A stretch of DNA of 64,000 nt from CAWBRT01 sp963819175 (lineage in GTDB: Bacteria; Acidobacteriota; Terriglobia; Terriglobales; Acidobacteriaceae), in assembly GCA_963819175.1 (NCBI GenBank), contig CAWFVJ010000015.1, forward strand, positions 4,000 through 67,999, written 5' to 3'. Made by a program: the position numbers and the translations under genes. Shown here piece after piece: positions 6,135 through 14,797 of the stretch. The notes under the pieces are model-generated. The model was not told the DNA's origin and ran no database searches. It saw only the letters and a list, made by a program, of their open reading frames with translations. The first letter of the stretch is position 1. Every line of letters starts with the position of its first letter.

Positions 6135-8326
6135 CGAAGCATCCGCACATCCCCGAACTCAAGGAACCGGAGGTTCCGAAGCAGTCCGAGATTTATGTGT
6201 TCGACCGGGATGCCATCGCGGCGTACTACAAGAGCATGCCGCTTGCGGACGGCAGGAACCGCATCGGGCAGTATCGAGCAGTTTTGCCCAAGCTTGAGCC
6301 CCCGGTCCCCGTTGGCAGCTTCTACATGTACGATGACGCCGAAGGCAATTGGTTGGTGTGCCAATTGGTTGGTAAGGTCCGATGGCGAGAAGAAGAGATC
6401 GCCCGCTATGGGCCGGGCGAGAAGGAAGCCGCCCTCGAACACCTCAAAAGGCTGGTTGCCTCCGGGCGCGCAGAAAGGAACATGATCCCCATGGCCGAGA
6501 AAACAGACCGTGACACGTCACGCTCAGTCACTCCCGTGACGGTGGCCGGTACCGCCGCTGTAGCCCTATCGCCCTTCACCTTGGACGAAAACACAAAGAT
6601 TTTCTTCGCCGGAAAGCCCGCGAAAACCGAGCGTGACATGTCACGCTCCATTTTTTTGGTGGGGACTCCGTATCAGTATGCCGGGCTGGACGACAAGACG
6701 TTCACCAAGACGCTCGTCGGGTTCGTCGAGCAGGGGAAAAAACAAGCCGAAGAACTTGGCTCAACGCTCTACTATAAGATTCTGCCCGGGCTGCAAGATG
6801 CGCGCCGCCGCTTCGCTGAACATAAAGGCGACCCCCAATACCGGCTGAACGGTTGTACCGGGATCGAAGCTTTCACCCGCAAGCTCGGGCTCAAGCCTGC
6901 GACGGTGCGCAAATGGCGGCAACGGGAAAAAGAGCGGCTGTTCAATGCAGAAGTAAAGCTGCTTCTCGGCAAAGAGGAAAAAGGACATACATCGAAGGCG
7001 GCCCGTCCGCTGCCGCGCCCGGAAAGCGAAACCGAGAAAGGCATATTGGCTGAACAATGTCTAAAGATGACCCACACGCTGCTTGGGCCTTCCGTTGAGC
7101 CGTTTGCCGAGAGGGTCAAGAAGGCCATCCGCATGGCGGAATCCGTCATGGAAGCGGCGGCAGGCGGTTCTTATGCGGACATCGCACCCGTGGAAGCCGA
7201 GAGATTTGCCGCTGCCGACAGAGCGAAGCCCACGTTGAAAATGTGGCGGGAACAGCAAATCGCTATTGGTAAGTTCCGTCTGAAATACTTCGGGAACGCA
7301 GCTCAAGATTTTGTAGACCGGCAAAGACTCAGTTTCGCAAGCAGCCCGTTTAAAAAAGTGCTGGGCCTCGTTGGCAATCCGGACCACGCGGACGACCTTG
7401 CGGCGATGGCGGCCACGCTGCGCGCAACGGCGGAAAACCTTGTGCTGCTGGCGGATGTAATGGAGCCGGAGCTGAACTCTGCCACGGCGAGCCCAAAGGC
7501 GAAAGCAGCATCCGAAGCCCATGCCAAAGCGATATATCCGAAGAATTGCAAGTACATCTACGTACCCGGCGCGATCGCGGAGTTCGCCCCGCTCGCCTGC
7601 AATCCCGACAAGCACTGCGGGCACAAATGCAAATATTGTTACGTCCCGTCCGCCACGAAGCAGCACAGAGACGAATTCAATTCGGACGCCATCCCCCGCG
7701 ACGAGTTCATCGAGCTGTTGACCAACGACGCCTTGAAATACAAAGCTGGGGGGGTAACTGACCAAGTCCTGCTGTCATACTCCAGCGACCCGTACCATGC
7801 AGGCGACACCAGCCTGACCCGGGAGACCATACAGGCGATTCAAGCGAACAGCGACTTGGGCATCTGCATCTTGACAAAGGGAGGCACGAGGGCGCTGCGG
7901 GACCTTGATCTGTTTCGCCCTGATAAAGACTGCTTCGCCACCAGCCTGTCAAGCACGGATGCGGCCTTGTTGAAGGAATGGGAGCCCGATTCCCCATCCA
8001 AGGAAGGCAGGATGGATGCGCTGAAGGCGTTCCATGATGCGGGAATTTTCACTTGGGTTTCGCTTGAGCCTGTCATCACGCCCGCCAGCTCGCTTGCGGT
8101 CATCGAAGCCACACATCCCTATGTCGACCTGTACAAGACGGGGAAGATGAACGCCCGGGGCACACCCCTCCCACCGGGATACAAGGACGTGGACTGGAAA
8201 GCCTACGTGATCGATTGTGTCCACAGGTGCGAATCCCTCGGCAAAAAGCTGTACGTGAAGGAAAGCCTGCAAGGGCACCTGCCCGAAGGCTTCGTCAACG
8301 AGATGCGCATGACGCAGCACTTCTGA
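6131..8326 (+). CDS. Radical SAM (SplB/photolyase-like) protein with long novel N-terminal region
   Basis: 731 residues. The last ~230 are a radical SAM domain of the spore-photoproduct-lyase/Rv2578c type: a CxxxCxxC cluster motif (CGHKCKYCYVPS), SYSSDPYHAGDTSLTRETIQAI, GICILTKGGTRALRDLDLF, and WVSLEPVITP. The first ~480 residues are unrelated: a beta-rich N-terminus (VGSFYMYDDAEGNWLVCQLVG), two copies of a RD[TM]SRS peptide encoded by palindromic DNA, a KPATVRKWRQRE helix-turn-helix-like segment near residue 255, and a helical ATAENLVLLADVM segment. The radical SAM part should bind a 4Fe-4S cluster and cleave AdoMet; the substrate is unknown (DNA repair or modification is a guess). Start supported by ATGA overlap with the upstream frame. 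Confidence 0.8.
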   Translation: MTKHPHIPELKEPEVPKQSEIYVFDRDAIAAYYKSMPLADGRNRIGQYRAVLPKLEPPVPVGSFYMYDDAEGNWLVCQLVGKVRWREEEIARYGPGEKEAALEHLKRLVASGRAERNMIPMAEKTDRDTSRSVTPVTVAGTAAVALSPFTLDENTKIFFAGKPAKTERDMSRSIFLVGTPYQYAGLDDKTFTKTLVGFVEQGKKQAEELGSTLYYKILPGLQDARRRFAEHKGDPQYRLNGCTGIEAFTRKLGLKPATVRKWRQREKERLFNAEVKLLLGKEEKGHTSKAARPLPRPESETEKGILAEQCLKMTHTLLGPSVEPFAERVKKAIRMAESVMEAAAGGSYADIAPVEAERFAAADRAKPTLKMWREQQIAIGKFRLKYFGNAAQDFVDRQRLSFASSPFKKVLGLVGNPDHADDLAAMAATLRATAENLVLLADVMEPELNSATASPKAKAASEAHAKAIYPKNCKYIYVPGAIAEFAPLACNPDKHCGHKCKYCYVPSATKQHRDEFNSDAIPRDEFIELLTNDALKYKAGGVTDQVLLSYSSDPYHAGDTSLTRETIQAIQANSDLGICILTKGGTRALRDLDLFRPDKDCFATSLSSTDAALLKEWEPDSPSKEGRMDALKAFHDAGIFTWVSLEPVITPASSLAVIEATHPYVDLYKTGKMNARGTPLPPGYKDVDWKAYVIDCVHRCESLGKKLYVKESLQGHLPEGFVNEMRMTQHF
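6509..6522. repeat. Hairpin-like inverted repeat inside coding sequence
   Basis: CGTGAC-AC-GTCACG, a 6-bp inverted repeat within the radical SAM gene. It encodes part of the peptide TDRDTSRS and is a weaker relative of the palindrome 120 bases downstream. Confidence 0.45.
6629..6648. repeat. Perfect 20-bp palindrome inside coding sequence
   Basis: GAGCGTGACATGTCACGCTC is its own reverse complement over 20 bases. It lies in the radical SAM gene and encodes ERDMSRS. It could be an operator or protein-binding site; no binding protein is identified. Confidence 0.6.
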
Positions 8327-8359
8327 CGGAAGGCAGATGCGGCTGCACGGTCGATGGAT

Positions 8360-9520
8360 TTACTCCCGATCAATTTCGGCAAAACTGCCGTTGACCTGCG
8401 TGCGCGTTTTTTCGCTTCCTAACTCTGCATCCGCCAAATAACGCAAAGTCGTTTCCAACGACTCATGACCGAGCCAGCCTTGAATCGTTCGCGCCGAGAC
8501 TCCGTTCGCATGGTGCATCGTTGCAAACGTCTTGCGGAACCGATGCAAAATCCAATGCTCACAGCATGCCGCATCCTTGCAGGAAACCGCTTTGCCGTGC
8601 AGCGTGCCTGTGCAATGACCGCAGTTCAGTCCAGCAGCGAGTGCCCTCTCTTTCAGCATTCTTAAGAAGTGACCTTCGGGATTCCCCCCTGTGTTAGGAA
8701 AAATCAGCCAGCCGTCTGGATGCATCGCCTTGCGCACCTTGAGCAGTTCCAAGAGCGAATCGGGGATCGGCACCGTGCGTTCTTCTTTGTCTTTTGGCTT
8801 CCAGTCCCACTGCCGCTTTTCCAGCACGCTGATCGTCTTCAATTTGAAGTCAACATCCGTGTGGCAAGCATGGGCAACTTCGTCTTCACGGAATCCCGTG
8901 CCGAGAAAGAATTGCCAAATCTGCAACTCTTCGTCGGTCGAGGCGGCATTGAGCGCCCGCAGTTCCTCGACGGAATAAGCCTTCACTTTCTTTTCCGTGT
9001 ATTTGTGCCGCACCGTGACAGTGATGACGCCGTGCGCTCGCAGGAAGGTCACGACCCCCGCTACACGGTTCGCTATCGTTCGGTCATCCTGTCCAGCTTT
9101 TTTCTGCGCTACAACGAATGCGGTGAGGTCGCCCTTGTCGATTTGGTCAAGGAGTTCTTTGGTGCAGGACTTGCGGAATTCGTTCAGGAACAAGCTGTAT
9201 GCCAACCACGTCTTGTGCGCCCTCGTCGCGGAAACCGTGCCGAGGTAAGACGACATGGCGTCGTCCACTCTGACCCGCTTCGTGGGTGCGGCTGCGAGGG
9301 TGGGAACTTCTGATAGCAGTGCCGCTTCTTTGGTTGCTCTCGCCGCAAGCGCGGCATTCAGGCAGTTTACGTCGAGGGTCTCCCACCGACGCTTGCCATT
9401 AGCGGCGTAACGCAGGCAGAAAACTGTGCCCTCAGGGTAAATTCTTTTCTTATTGGGCTTCACGTAGCGGCGGCGCTTGCCGTTCGCTGCGGTTTCCCGA
9501 ATCCATAGGCTCACGGTCAT
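8360..9520 (-). CDS. Tyrosine recombinase / phage-type integrase
   Basis: 386 residues from ATG 9520, preceded by GAGGAAG. After an N-terminal arm-type domain and a SAM-like core-binding domain (DDAMSSYLGTVSATRAHKTWLAYSLFLNEF), the catalytic domain shows LGTGFREDEVAHA (first Arg), HRFRKTFAT (His-x-x-Arg) and GWLGHESLETTLRYL (His and nucleophile Tyr). A CxxC...CC cluster (NCGHCTG...CKDAACCEHW) is inserted before the HxxR box, a zinc-ribbon insertion seen in some integrases. It lies 100 bases from the 3' end of tRNA-Ser, so it very probably integrates the element at that tRNA. Confidence 0.92.
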   Translation of the reverse strand: MTVSLWIRETAANGKRRRYVKPNKKRIYPEGTVFCLRYAANGKRRWETLDVNCLNAALAARATKEAALLSEVPTLAAAPTKRVRVDDAMSSYLGTVSATRAHKTWLAYSLFLNEFRKSCTKELLDQIDKGDLTAFVVAQKKAGQDDRTIANRVAGVVTFLRAHGVITVTVRHKYTEKKVKAYSVEELRALNAASTDEELQIWQFFLGTGFREDEVAHACHTDVDFKLKTISVLEKRQWDWKPKDKEERTVPIPDSLLELLKVRKAMHPDGWLIFPNTGGNPEGHFLRMLKERALAAGLNCGHCTGTLHGKAVSCKDAACCEHWILHRFRKTFATMHHANGVSARTIQGWLGHESLETTLRYLADAELGSEKTRTQVNGSFAEIDRE

Positions 9521-9621
9521 GATTTCTTCCTCAGAGCCCAATACTGAGAATTGAGGAAGAATCAGGAATTCGGGTAGCCACGCTTGGTAGCCAAGCCGCT
9601 AAGTGATTGTATTTAAAGGAC

Positions 9622-9650
9622 TGGCGGAGAGAGTGGGATTCGAACCCACG
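9622..9650. other. Probable attachment site at the tRNA-Ser 3' end
   Basis: Integrases of this type commonly recombine within the 3' half of a tRNA gene. The element lies on the 3' side and the tRNA is intact, so the target was restored on integration. A second copy of the tRNA 3' end would mark the far junction; I find none in this window, so the far end lies beyond position 1. Confidence 0.4.
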
Positions 9651-9711
9651 TTAGAGTTACCCCTAAACACGCTTTCCAAGCGTGCGCCTTCAGCCACTCG
9701 GCCATCTCTCC
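9622..9711 (-). tRNA. tRNA-Ser(GGA)
   Basis: 90 nt including encoded CCA. Acceptor stem GGAGAGA/TCTCTCC with G discriminator, D-arm GCCGAGTGG, anticodon stem CACGC/GCGTG with loop TTGGAAA (anticodon GGA), a long class II variable arm, and T-arm GTGGGTTCGAATCCCAC. The 3' end faces the integrase gene and is the likely attachment site. Confidence 0.96.
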
Positions 9712-9921
9712 GCAGAGCAATCCGTGAACCCGCACAGCGGCTTCAATTCATTCTAGCAGAGGGCCTGCGCGGCCTCCGTAGGTTTGCCCGGAAAGCCCAT
9801 TCAGCGTTCTTGTTTCAGCATGTGCCGCAGTCAAAGCTTCGCCCGGCAGATGCATCGCGCGCTTCAAAGGCCAGCGAGATCGCGGAACAGTCCGATGTCC
9901 CGGCTGTGGCTGGCGCCTTCA

Positions 9922-10398
9922 CTATTCATCTTTTTTCATTTGCTCGGTCAGGTAATTCTTAACGCCCATCTCGGTCATGGCGTGCAGTTGTGCTTCCAGC
10001 CAGTCGATATGGTGCTCTTCGTCGCTCAGAAGCTGCTCAAGTAGCATCTTGGACCCGTTATCTCCAACCTCGGCACAGGTCTTAACGCCCGCGTTCAGCC
10101 GCTTCACAGCGTCATATTCCAGTTGCACGTCGTTGCGGAACTGCTGTTCGACGGTGGTGCCGATATTGATCTTGAAATAATCGCTCATATTCGGCGTTCC
10201 ATCCAGAAAGAGGATGCGCTCCATGAGCTTTTCGGCGTGGACCATCTCTTCGATGGACTCTTTCTTGATCAGTTTGGACAAGCGCTCATAGCCCCAGTTC
10301 TCGCACATCTCAGAATGGAGGAAGTATTGATTGATGGCAGTCAGTTCTGCCTTCAGGCATTGACTCAGTACCTCGATAACCTTCGAATTGCCTTTCAC
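9922..10398 (-). CDS. bfr: Bacterioferritin
   Basis: 158 residues from a GTG at 10398 with GGAGG upstream, the standard length of bacterioferritin. Ferroxidase ligands are visible: Glu in AELTAINQYF, EEMVHAEKLMERIL (Glu, His and the haem-ligand Met), Glu in LEYDAV and DEEHHIDWLE. It forms a 24-subunit shell that oxidises Fe(II) and stores ferric mineral in the cytoplasm. An upstream extension to 10509 is open but not homologous-looking. Confidence 0.95.
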   Translation of the reverse strand: MKGNSKVIEVLSQCLKAELTAINQYFLHSEMCENWGYERLSKLIKKESIEEMVHAEKLMERILFLDGTPNMSDYFKINIGTTVEQQFRNDVQLEYDAVKRLNAGVKTCAEVGDNGSKMLLEQLLSDEEHHIDWLEAQLHAMTEMGVKNYLTEQMKKDE

Positions 10399-10544
10399 TT
10401 TTCCAGCCTCCCGAAGTGACGCTTGACTGCATTCGCAGAGTCGAATCCGCGACACTGCATTGTAAACCCTTCCGAGCCGTCGAATCCAAACGCGGGTAGG
10501 ACCCGACAATGTCGGCTGTGAACGGATTTGCCGGTGAAACTGCT

Positions 10545-11336
10545 TTAGCGGGAGCTTCCGGCGATGTTACTGATGCTCTCAGCGGCGGGCGTGGCAGGCG
10601 TGGCAGGAGTTTCCGGTACGCTCGGCGAGCTGCTGCCGAGGAGTTTGTGATGCATGCAATACAATGCCAGTTCCAAGCGGTCCGAGACGCCCAGTTTGTC
10701 GTAAATTTTGCGCAGATAGTTCTTCACAACCTGCTCGGTGGTGCCGACGTCCGTGGCGATTTCTTTGTTCCGCAATCCCTGTGTGACGCCCGAGATGATC
10801 ATCAATTCCTTGTTGCTCAACTTAGTCCGGGTCTTCGGACTGATCAGCTTCATCGCCTGCGCGCGATAGGCCTCGATGACAAGGTTGATGCAACGATTAT
10901 CCAGCCAGGTTTCGCCGGCGGCAACTTTGCGGATGCACTTGATCAGCAGGTCTGGAGCAACAGAACGCGGCACGACCCCGCAAGCACCTCGACGGACGTA
11001 TTCCAGAATTTCCGTTTCATCCTGATCGGCCACGATCAGCACCACTTTCAACTTGGGTACAAGTTGCAGCAGCGCGGCGACGCTTTCGGCCGGCTCGACC
11101 GCAAGCCCCGCCTCCATCAGGAGAACGTCAGCGGAATGCCGCTGGACGGCTGCCTCCGTCTGGGCCAGAGTTTCCGTCTGGGCCATAACGCGCAAGTCGT
11201 CTTCCAGGGCAAAAATCTTCCTCATGCCGACACGGAAGATCGGCTCGCTATCGGCAACGATCACTCGAATCCGATCGACGCCGCCATCAAGCTCTTGTTC
11301 TATTTGTCCCTGTGCCTCAGCCGGCTCAGTGGCCAT
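10545..11336 (-). CDS. NarL/LuxR-type response regulator with degenerate receiver
   Basis: 263 residues. Receiver at about 22-140, then a LuxR-type helix-turn-helix at about 172-232 (KLSNKELMIISGVTQGLRNKEIA...VKNYLRKIYDKLGV), then a Pro/Ala/Thr-rich tail. In the receiver the phospho-acceptor Asp is replaced by Glu75 (VLLMEAG), the Thr/Ser position reads VADQ and the conserved Lys is absent (VVPRSV). Phosphorylation is therefore unlikely; it may act constitutively or respond to another signal. It starts 34 bases from the PilZ gene end and both point the same way. Confidence 0.85.
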   Translation of the reverse strand: MATEPAEAQGQIEQELDGGVDRIRVIVADSEPIFRVGMRKIFALEDDLRVMAQTETLAQTEAAVQRHSADVLLMEAGLAVEPAESVAALLQLVPKLKVVLIVADQDETEILEYVRRGACGVVPRSVAPDLLIKCIRKVAAGETWLDNRCINLVIEAYRAQAMKLISPKTRTKLSNKELMIISGVTQGLRNKEIATDVGTTEQVVKNYLRKIYDKLGVSDRLELALYCMHHKLLGSSSPSVPETPATPATPAAESISNIAGSSR

Positions 11337-11370
11337 CGCGCTTCCCTGGGGGAGACTCTCCCTTTCCTAT

Positions 11371-11691
11371 CTACGAACGCAGGAATCGGTACTCGTCAAT
11401 AATAACAGCCAGCTCCTGACGATTACCTTCAGGTGAGCAGCGTACCACGCGCCCGGTACAGTTCACCAGCACATCCTTGCCCGAGCGGAAATTTCCTGCG
11501 GGCATAGCCAGGACGAACTCGATCAGACTGCCTGCCGGGATGAACTGATCCAGATGAAAGAGGGCACCAGCCGATGAAATGTTTCGAGACTCTGCGGGGT
11601 ACTCCTGCCCGTTGTAGCGAATGGCGATTGCAAGCCTGAGCGGGAAGCGAACCCCGCAGCGAATGTCCGGAATGTAGTTTGGCGCTATCAC
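11371..11691 (-). CDS. PilZ-domain protein
   Basis: 106 residues from GTG 11691. R-x-x-x-R-like RCGVRFPLRLAIAI followed by SRNISSAGALF (the [D/N]xSxxG motif) are the two c-di-GMP binding elements of PilZ; the rest forms the barrel (GSLIEFVLAMP, CTGRVVRCSPEG). A single-domain adaptor likely sensing c-di-GMP and acting on motility, pili or surface polysaccharide. It may be cotranscribed with the LuxR-type regulator downstream. Confidence 0.8.
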   Translation of the reverse strand: MIAPNYIPDIRCGVRFPLRLAIAIRYNGQEYPAESRNISSAGALFHLDQFIPAGSLIEFVLAMPAGNFRSGKDVLVNCTGRVVRCSPEGNRQELAVIIDEYRFLRS

Positions 11692-11816
11692 GATTTCGGA
11701 GCATATACCCTAACCCCGAATTGTCCGAATTACGAAAGTAATCCTAGGCGGAATAACTCCCGGAGCGCAGCCCGGTGGTCCCGCAAGTGGTTATCCCGCA
11801 GTCAGTTAAAACGCGG

Positions 11817-13197
11817 TTAGAACTTAGTAACCTCGGTGAAATTGAAGTCGGCCACCTTCATCGCGGGCACCACCATGTCGAAAGACTCCTCGCCGCTGGC
11901 CCGCACCGGCGCACCCATGGCCACTACGTTGGAGAGCATGTGCAGCAGACTCTCGTTGAACCGGAAGTTCAGGATTCCGTTGCCGATGGCGCCGTCTTCC
12001 ACCAGGAAGGTCCCGTCGCGTGTCATGCCAGTCAGGATCTTCTCGTACGGGTCGACCTCGCGGATGTACCACAGCCGCGTGATGTAGACCGCGCGCTCGG
12101 TCTCGCTCACCATTTGCTCGAGCGTCCTGGTTGCTCCTGGCACCTCGAACACAATGTTCATCGGGGCCTCGCCCATCTCGTTTGGCAGCGGGAAGCCGTG
12201 GCCGGTGGGCCTAACCGTTCCCAGTTGCGCGGCGAATGGCGTAGCGGCGAGCTGCCGCGCGGTTCCGCGAGCGTATACCAGATTCTTGATGACACCGTTC
12301 TTTACCAGCTCCACCCGTGTGCGGCGCACCCCTTCGCCGTCAAAGGCCGGACCCGATTGCAAGGGGTGATAGACATCGTCGGCGATCGTAATGTTTTCGC
12401 CGAAAATCCTTTGCCCGATCCGGTTGTTCAGGAACGAACGCTGGTCGAGCAGCGCCATGCCTCCAAAATCCCAGAACATGAAGCCCACCAGGTCGAGCAC
12501 CGCCGCCGGTTCCAGGATTACGGTGTGCTTGCCTGCGGCCAGTTCCTTCGGATTTGCCGAACGCTTCGCTTTCTCGGCCGCCTTCTCCGCCAGCCGGAGC
12601 GCATCGATCTCGCCGCTATCGGGCGAATTACTCTTCTGCCAGCCGGAAGAGTTCCCCGCTATCATCGTTACCGAGGCCTCGGCCAGCGTCTGCGAGTGGT
12701 AGAGGTCGACCCCTCGCGAGTTCATCAGCGCTTCCATCTGCTCCGAGACGGCGAAGGTGCCCGCCGCAGTCAACCCCTCGCGCTTGGCCACCGCGACCAT
12801 CCCGGCAACGGTTTCGGCACGCTGTCCCGGATCGACGGCCGCGGTACGCGCCACATGGCGGTTCGGGGCCGGACCACCGCCTGTCTCCTCCGGCGTGGGT
12901 AGCGGAAGCAGGTCGGGATCGGGTTGCTGCACCTTGGCGAACGACTCTACCTGCTCAACCAGACGCCTCAGGCTCGCGTCATCAAAGCGGTTGGTGCTCG
13001 CCCGCGCCGTGCGTCCGTCGAAAATCACGCGCAGGGAGGCGTCATAGTTTTCCTCGGCCACGTTCTGAGTGATGGCGTTGTTGGCAAAACGGGTAAGCGC
13101 GCTGCGCCCGCCGCTCACGATCAACTCCACCTCATCAGCGGAGGAAAGCTTGCGAATGCGCTCGAAAATCTCGCGAGCCCTGTCTCTGATTCAGCAT
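11817..13197 (-). CDS. pmbA: TldE/PmbA-family protein
   Basis: About 455 residues of the TldE (PmbA) subunit family: an N-terminal SGGRSALTRFANNAITQNV domain, then NEMGEAPMNIVFEVPGA, ITRLWYIREVDPYEKILTGMTRDGTFLVEDG and the C-terminal FNESLLHMLSNVVAMG. It partners the TldD metalloprotease encoded just upstream (TldD/E processes peptide substrates such as modified RiPP precursors). The N-terminus is uncertain: ATG 13197 is in another frame and joins only if one G of a GGG at 13178-13180 is removed; otherwise a GTG at 13130 gives a truncated start. Confidence 0.88.
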
Positions 13198-13246
13198 CGT
13201 GCCGTTCCTTCCTGCCTTGTCGCTCCACCCGCCCTTGCTCCCCCTG

Positions 13247-13285
13247 GTGCCCCACGTTCGCCAGCTTTCGGCTAACGTGGGGTAG
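13247..13285. repeat. Intergenic hairpin repeat, CCCCACGTT/AACGTGGGG
   Basis: Perfect 9-bp stem CCCCACGTT (13250-13258) with AACGTGGGG (13274-13282) between tldD and tldE. Related hairpins occur near 37711, 56061, 58950 and 60363. Confidence 0.6.
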
Positions 13286-13330
13286 TTCGCCTACTCTCCC
13301 GCTTTGACGCGGTATCGTAGTTGTCGGCGA

Positions 13331-14797
13331 TTACTGCCCCTTATATGCCGAGCCCACCTGCACGTTGCGGAAGCGCGCCGGAGAAGCGCCGTGCCCGGTT
13401 CCCATCACCTGTTGCGGCTGCCCTTTGCCGCAGTTCGGCGTGCCCCACAGGGTCCACTGGTCGCGCGAGCACAAGCCGTCCAGCGAGTTCCAAAACTCGG
13501 TGGTGATCCCCGAATACGAAGGATTCTTTATCATCCTCCCGAGCTTGCCGCCTTTGATCTCCCACCCGATTTCGCAGCCGAACTGGAAGTTGTAGCGCTT
13601 GTCGTCGATCGACCATGAGCGGTTCGTCTGCATGAAGATGCCGTCGTCGGTCTGTGCGATCAACTCATCGAGCGTCAACGGGCGCTCGCCCGGCAGCAGG
13701 CTGATATTTGTCATGCGTACGATGGGCACGCGATTCCAGCTTTCGGCGCGCAGGTTGCCGCCGCTGCGCGCGCGCCCAATCATGGCCGCCGTGTCGCGAG
13801 ATGAGAGATACCCGGTGAACTGCCCTTTCTGGATGATGGGCACGCACTGCGCCTGCACCCCTTCATCGTCGTAGGCGAACGTGCCCAACCCAGGCCCATG
13901 CGCTTCCGTCGCATCGGCCACCACGTTCACCAGGTCGCTGCCGTAGCGCAGGTGGTTCAGCTTGTCGAGGGTTAGAAACGAAGTTCCGGCAAAGTTCGCT
14001 TCCATGCCGAGCACGCGGTCGAGTTCAATCGGATGGCCTATCGATTCGTGAATCTGCAATCCCATCTGCGAAGAATCCAGCACCAGCGTCAGGCGTCCCT
14101 GCGGACACTTTGCCGCCTGGTGCAGTGCCACGCACTCTTCGCCAATGCGTCGCGCGTTCTCCACCAGCTTCAATTCTTCGATCAGCTCGTACCCCTTGTT
14201 CTGCCACTGTCCGCCAAACGAGTTCGGATACGAGCGCTTTTGTATCTCGGTGCCGGCAAATGCATAGGCGGCATAACCCGCCCCGGTTGTGAAGCGCGTC
14301 TGGCGAATATCGGAACCCTCGGTGTTGTAGAACCACTGCTCGCAACGGCGAAAGTTGAGGCTCGTCTCGGCCAGCGTTACGCCCTGGACGCCGCGCAGGG
14401 CCGCGTCAATGCTCATCAGCAACTGGAGGTTGTCGTCTACAGACGTCGTGAACGGGTCGATTTTGCAAGGCGAACTCCATTCAGCCTTCGCCGGTTTTTC
14501 CGCAACCAGTTGCAGCGGGTGTTCCTTCACCCGCGCCGAAGCTTTGGCAATGGCTACGGCTTCGGCGGCGCACCGCTCGACCCCCTCCTGCGTCAGATCC
14601 TCGGTGGCGGCGAAGCCCCAAGCGCCATCGGCGATCACCCGGATCCCGGCTCCCATCGATTCAAAGCTGGAGGCCGTCGCGATCTTTCCGTTCTTTGTCG
14701 CCAGTGCCCGGTCGCGCTCTTCGACCACCCGCGCCTCGGCGTGGCTGGCCCCCCGCGCCTGCGCCGTCCCTAGTGCCCACTCAGCAAGCTGTTTCAT
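13331..14797 (-). CDS. tldD: TldD-family metalloprotease
   Basis: 488 residues from ATG 14797 with GAGGTGAG upstream. The zinc site is IHESIGHPIELDR (HExxxH), with the C-terminal WGTPNCGKGQPQQ carrying the conserved Cys ligand region and MGTGHGA. TldD is the catalytic subunit that, with TldE, degrades unfolded peptides and matures some RiPPs and CcdA-like substrates. The two genes are in the order tldD-tldE on one strand with about 130 bases between, so likely an operon. Confidence 0.93.
   Translation of the reverse strand: MKQLAEWALGTAQARGASHAEARVVEERDRALATKNGKIATASSFESMGAGIRVIADGAWGFAATEDLTQEGVERCAAEAVAIAKASARVKEHPLQLVAEKPAKAEWSSPCKIDPFTTSVDDNLQLLMSIDAALRGVQGVTLAETSLNFRRCEQWFYNTEGSDIRQTRFTTGAGYAAYAFAGTEIQKRSYPNSFGGQWQNKGYELIEELKLVENARRIGEECVALHQAAKCPQGRLTLVLDSSQMGLQIHESIGHPIELDRVLGMEANFAGTSFLTLDKLNHLRYGSDLVNVVADATEAHGPGLGTFAYDDEGVQAQCVPIIQKGQFTGYLSSRDTAAMIGRARSGGNLRAESWNRVPIVRMTNISLLPGERPLTLDELIAQTDDGIFMQTNRSWSIDDKRYNFQFGCEIGWEIKGGKLGRMIKNPSYSGITTEFWNSLDGLCSRDQWTLWGTPNCGKGQPQQVMGTGHGASPARFRNVQVGSAYKGQ

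Noticed and set aside
10509..11402. Long plus-strand open frame opposite the LuxR-type regulator
   Set aside because: It mirrors the minus-strand gene in a high-GC region and has no motif; the minus-strand product has clear receiver and HTH domains.
11775..12902. 375-codon plus-strand frame opposite tldE
   Set aside because: Antisense to a clear TldE-family protein; His/Arg-rich with no domain.
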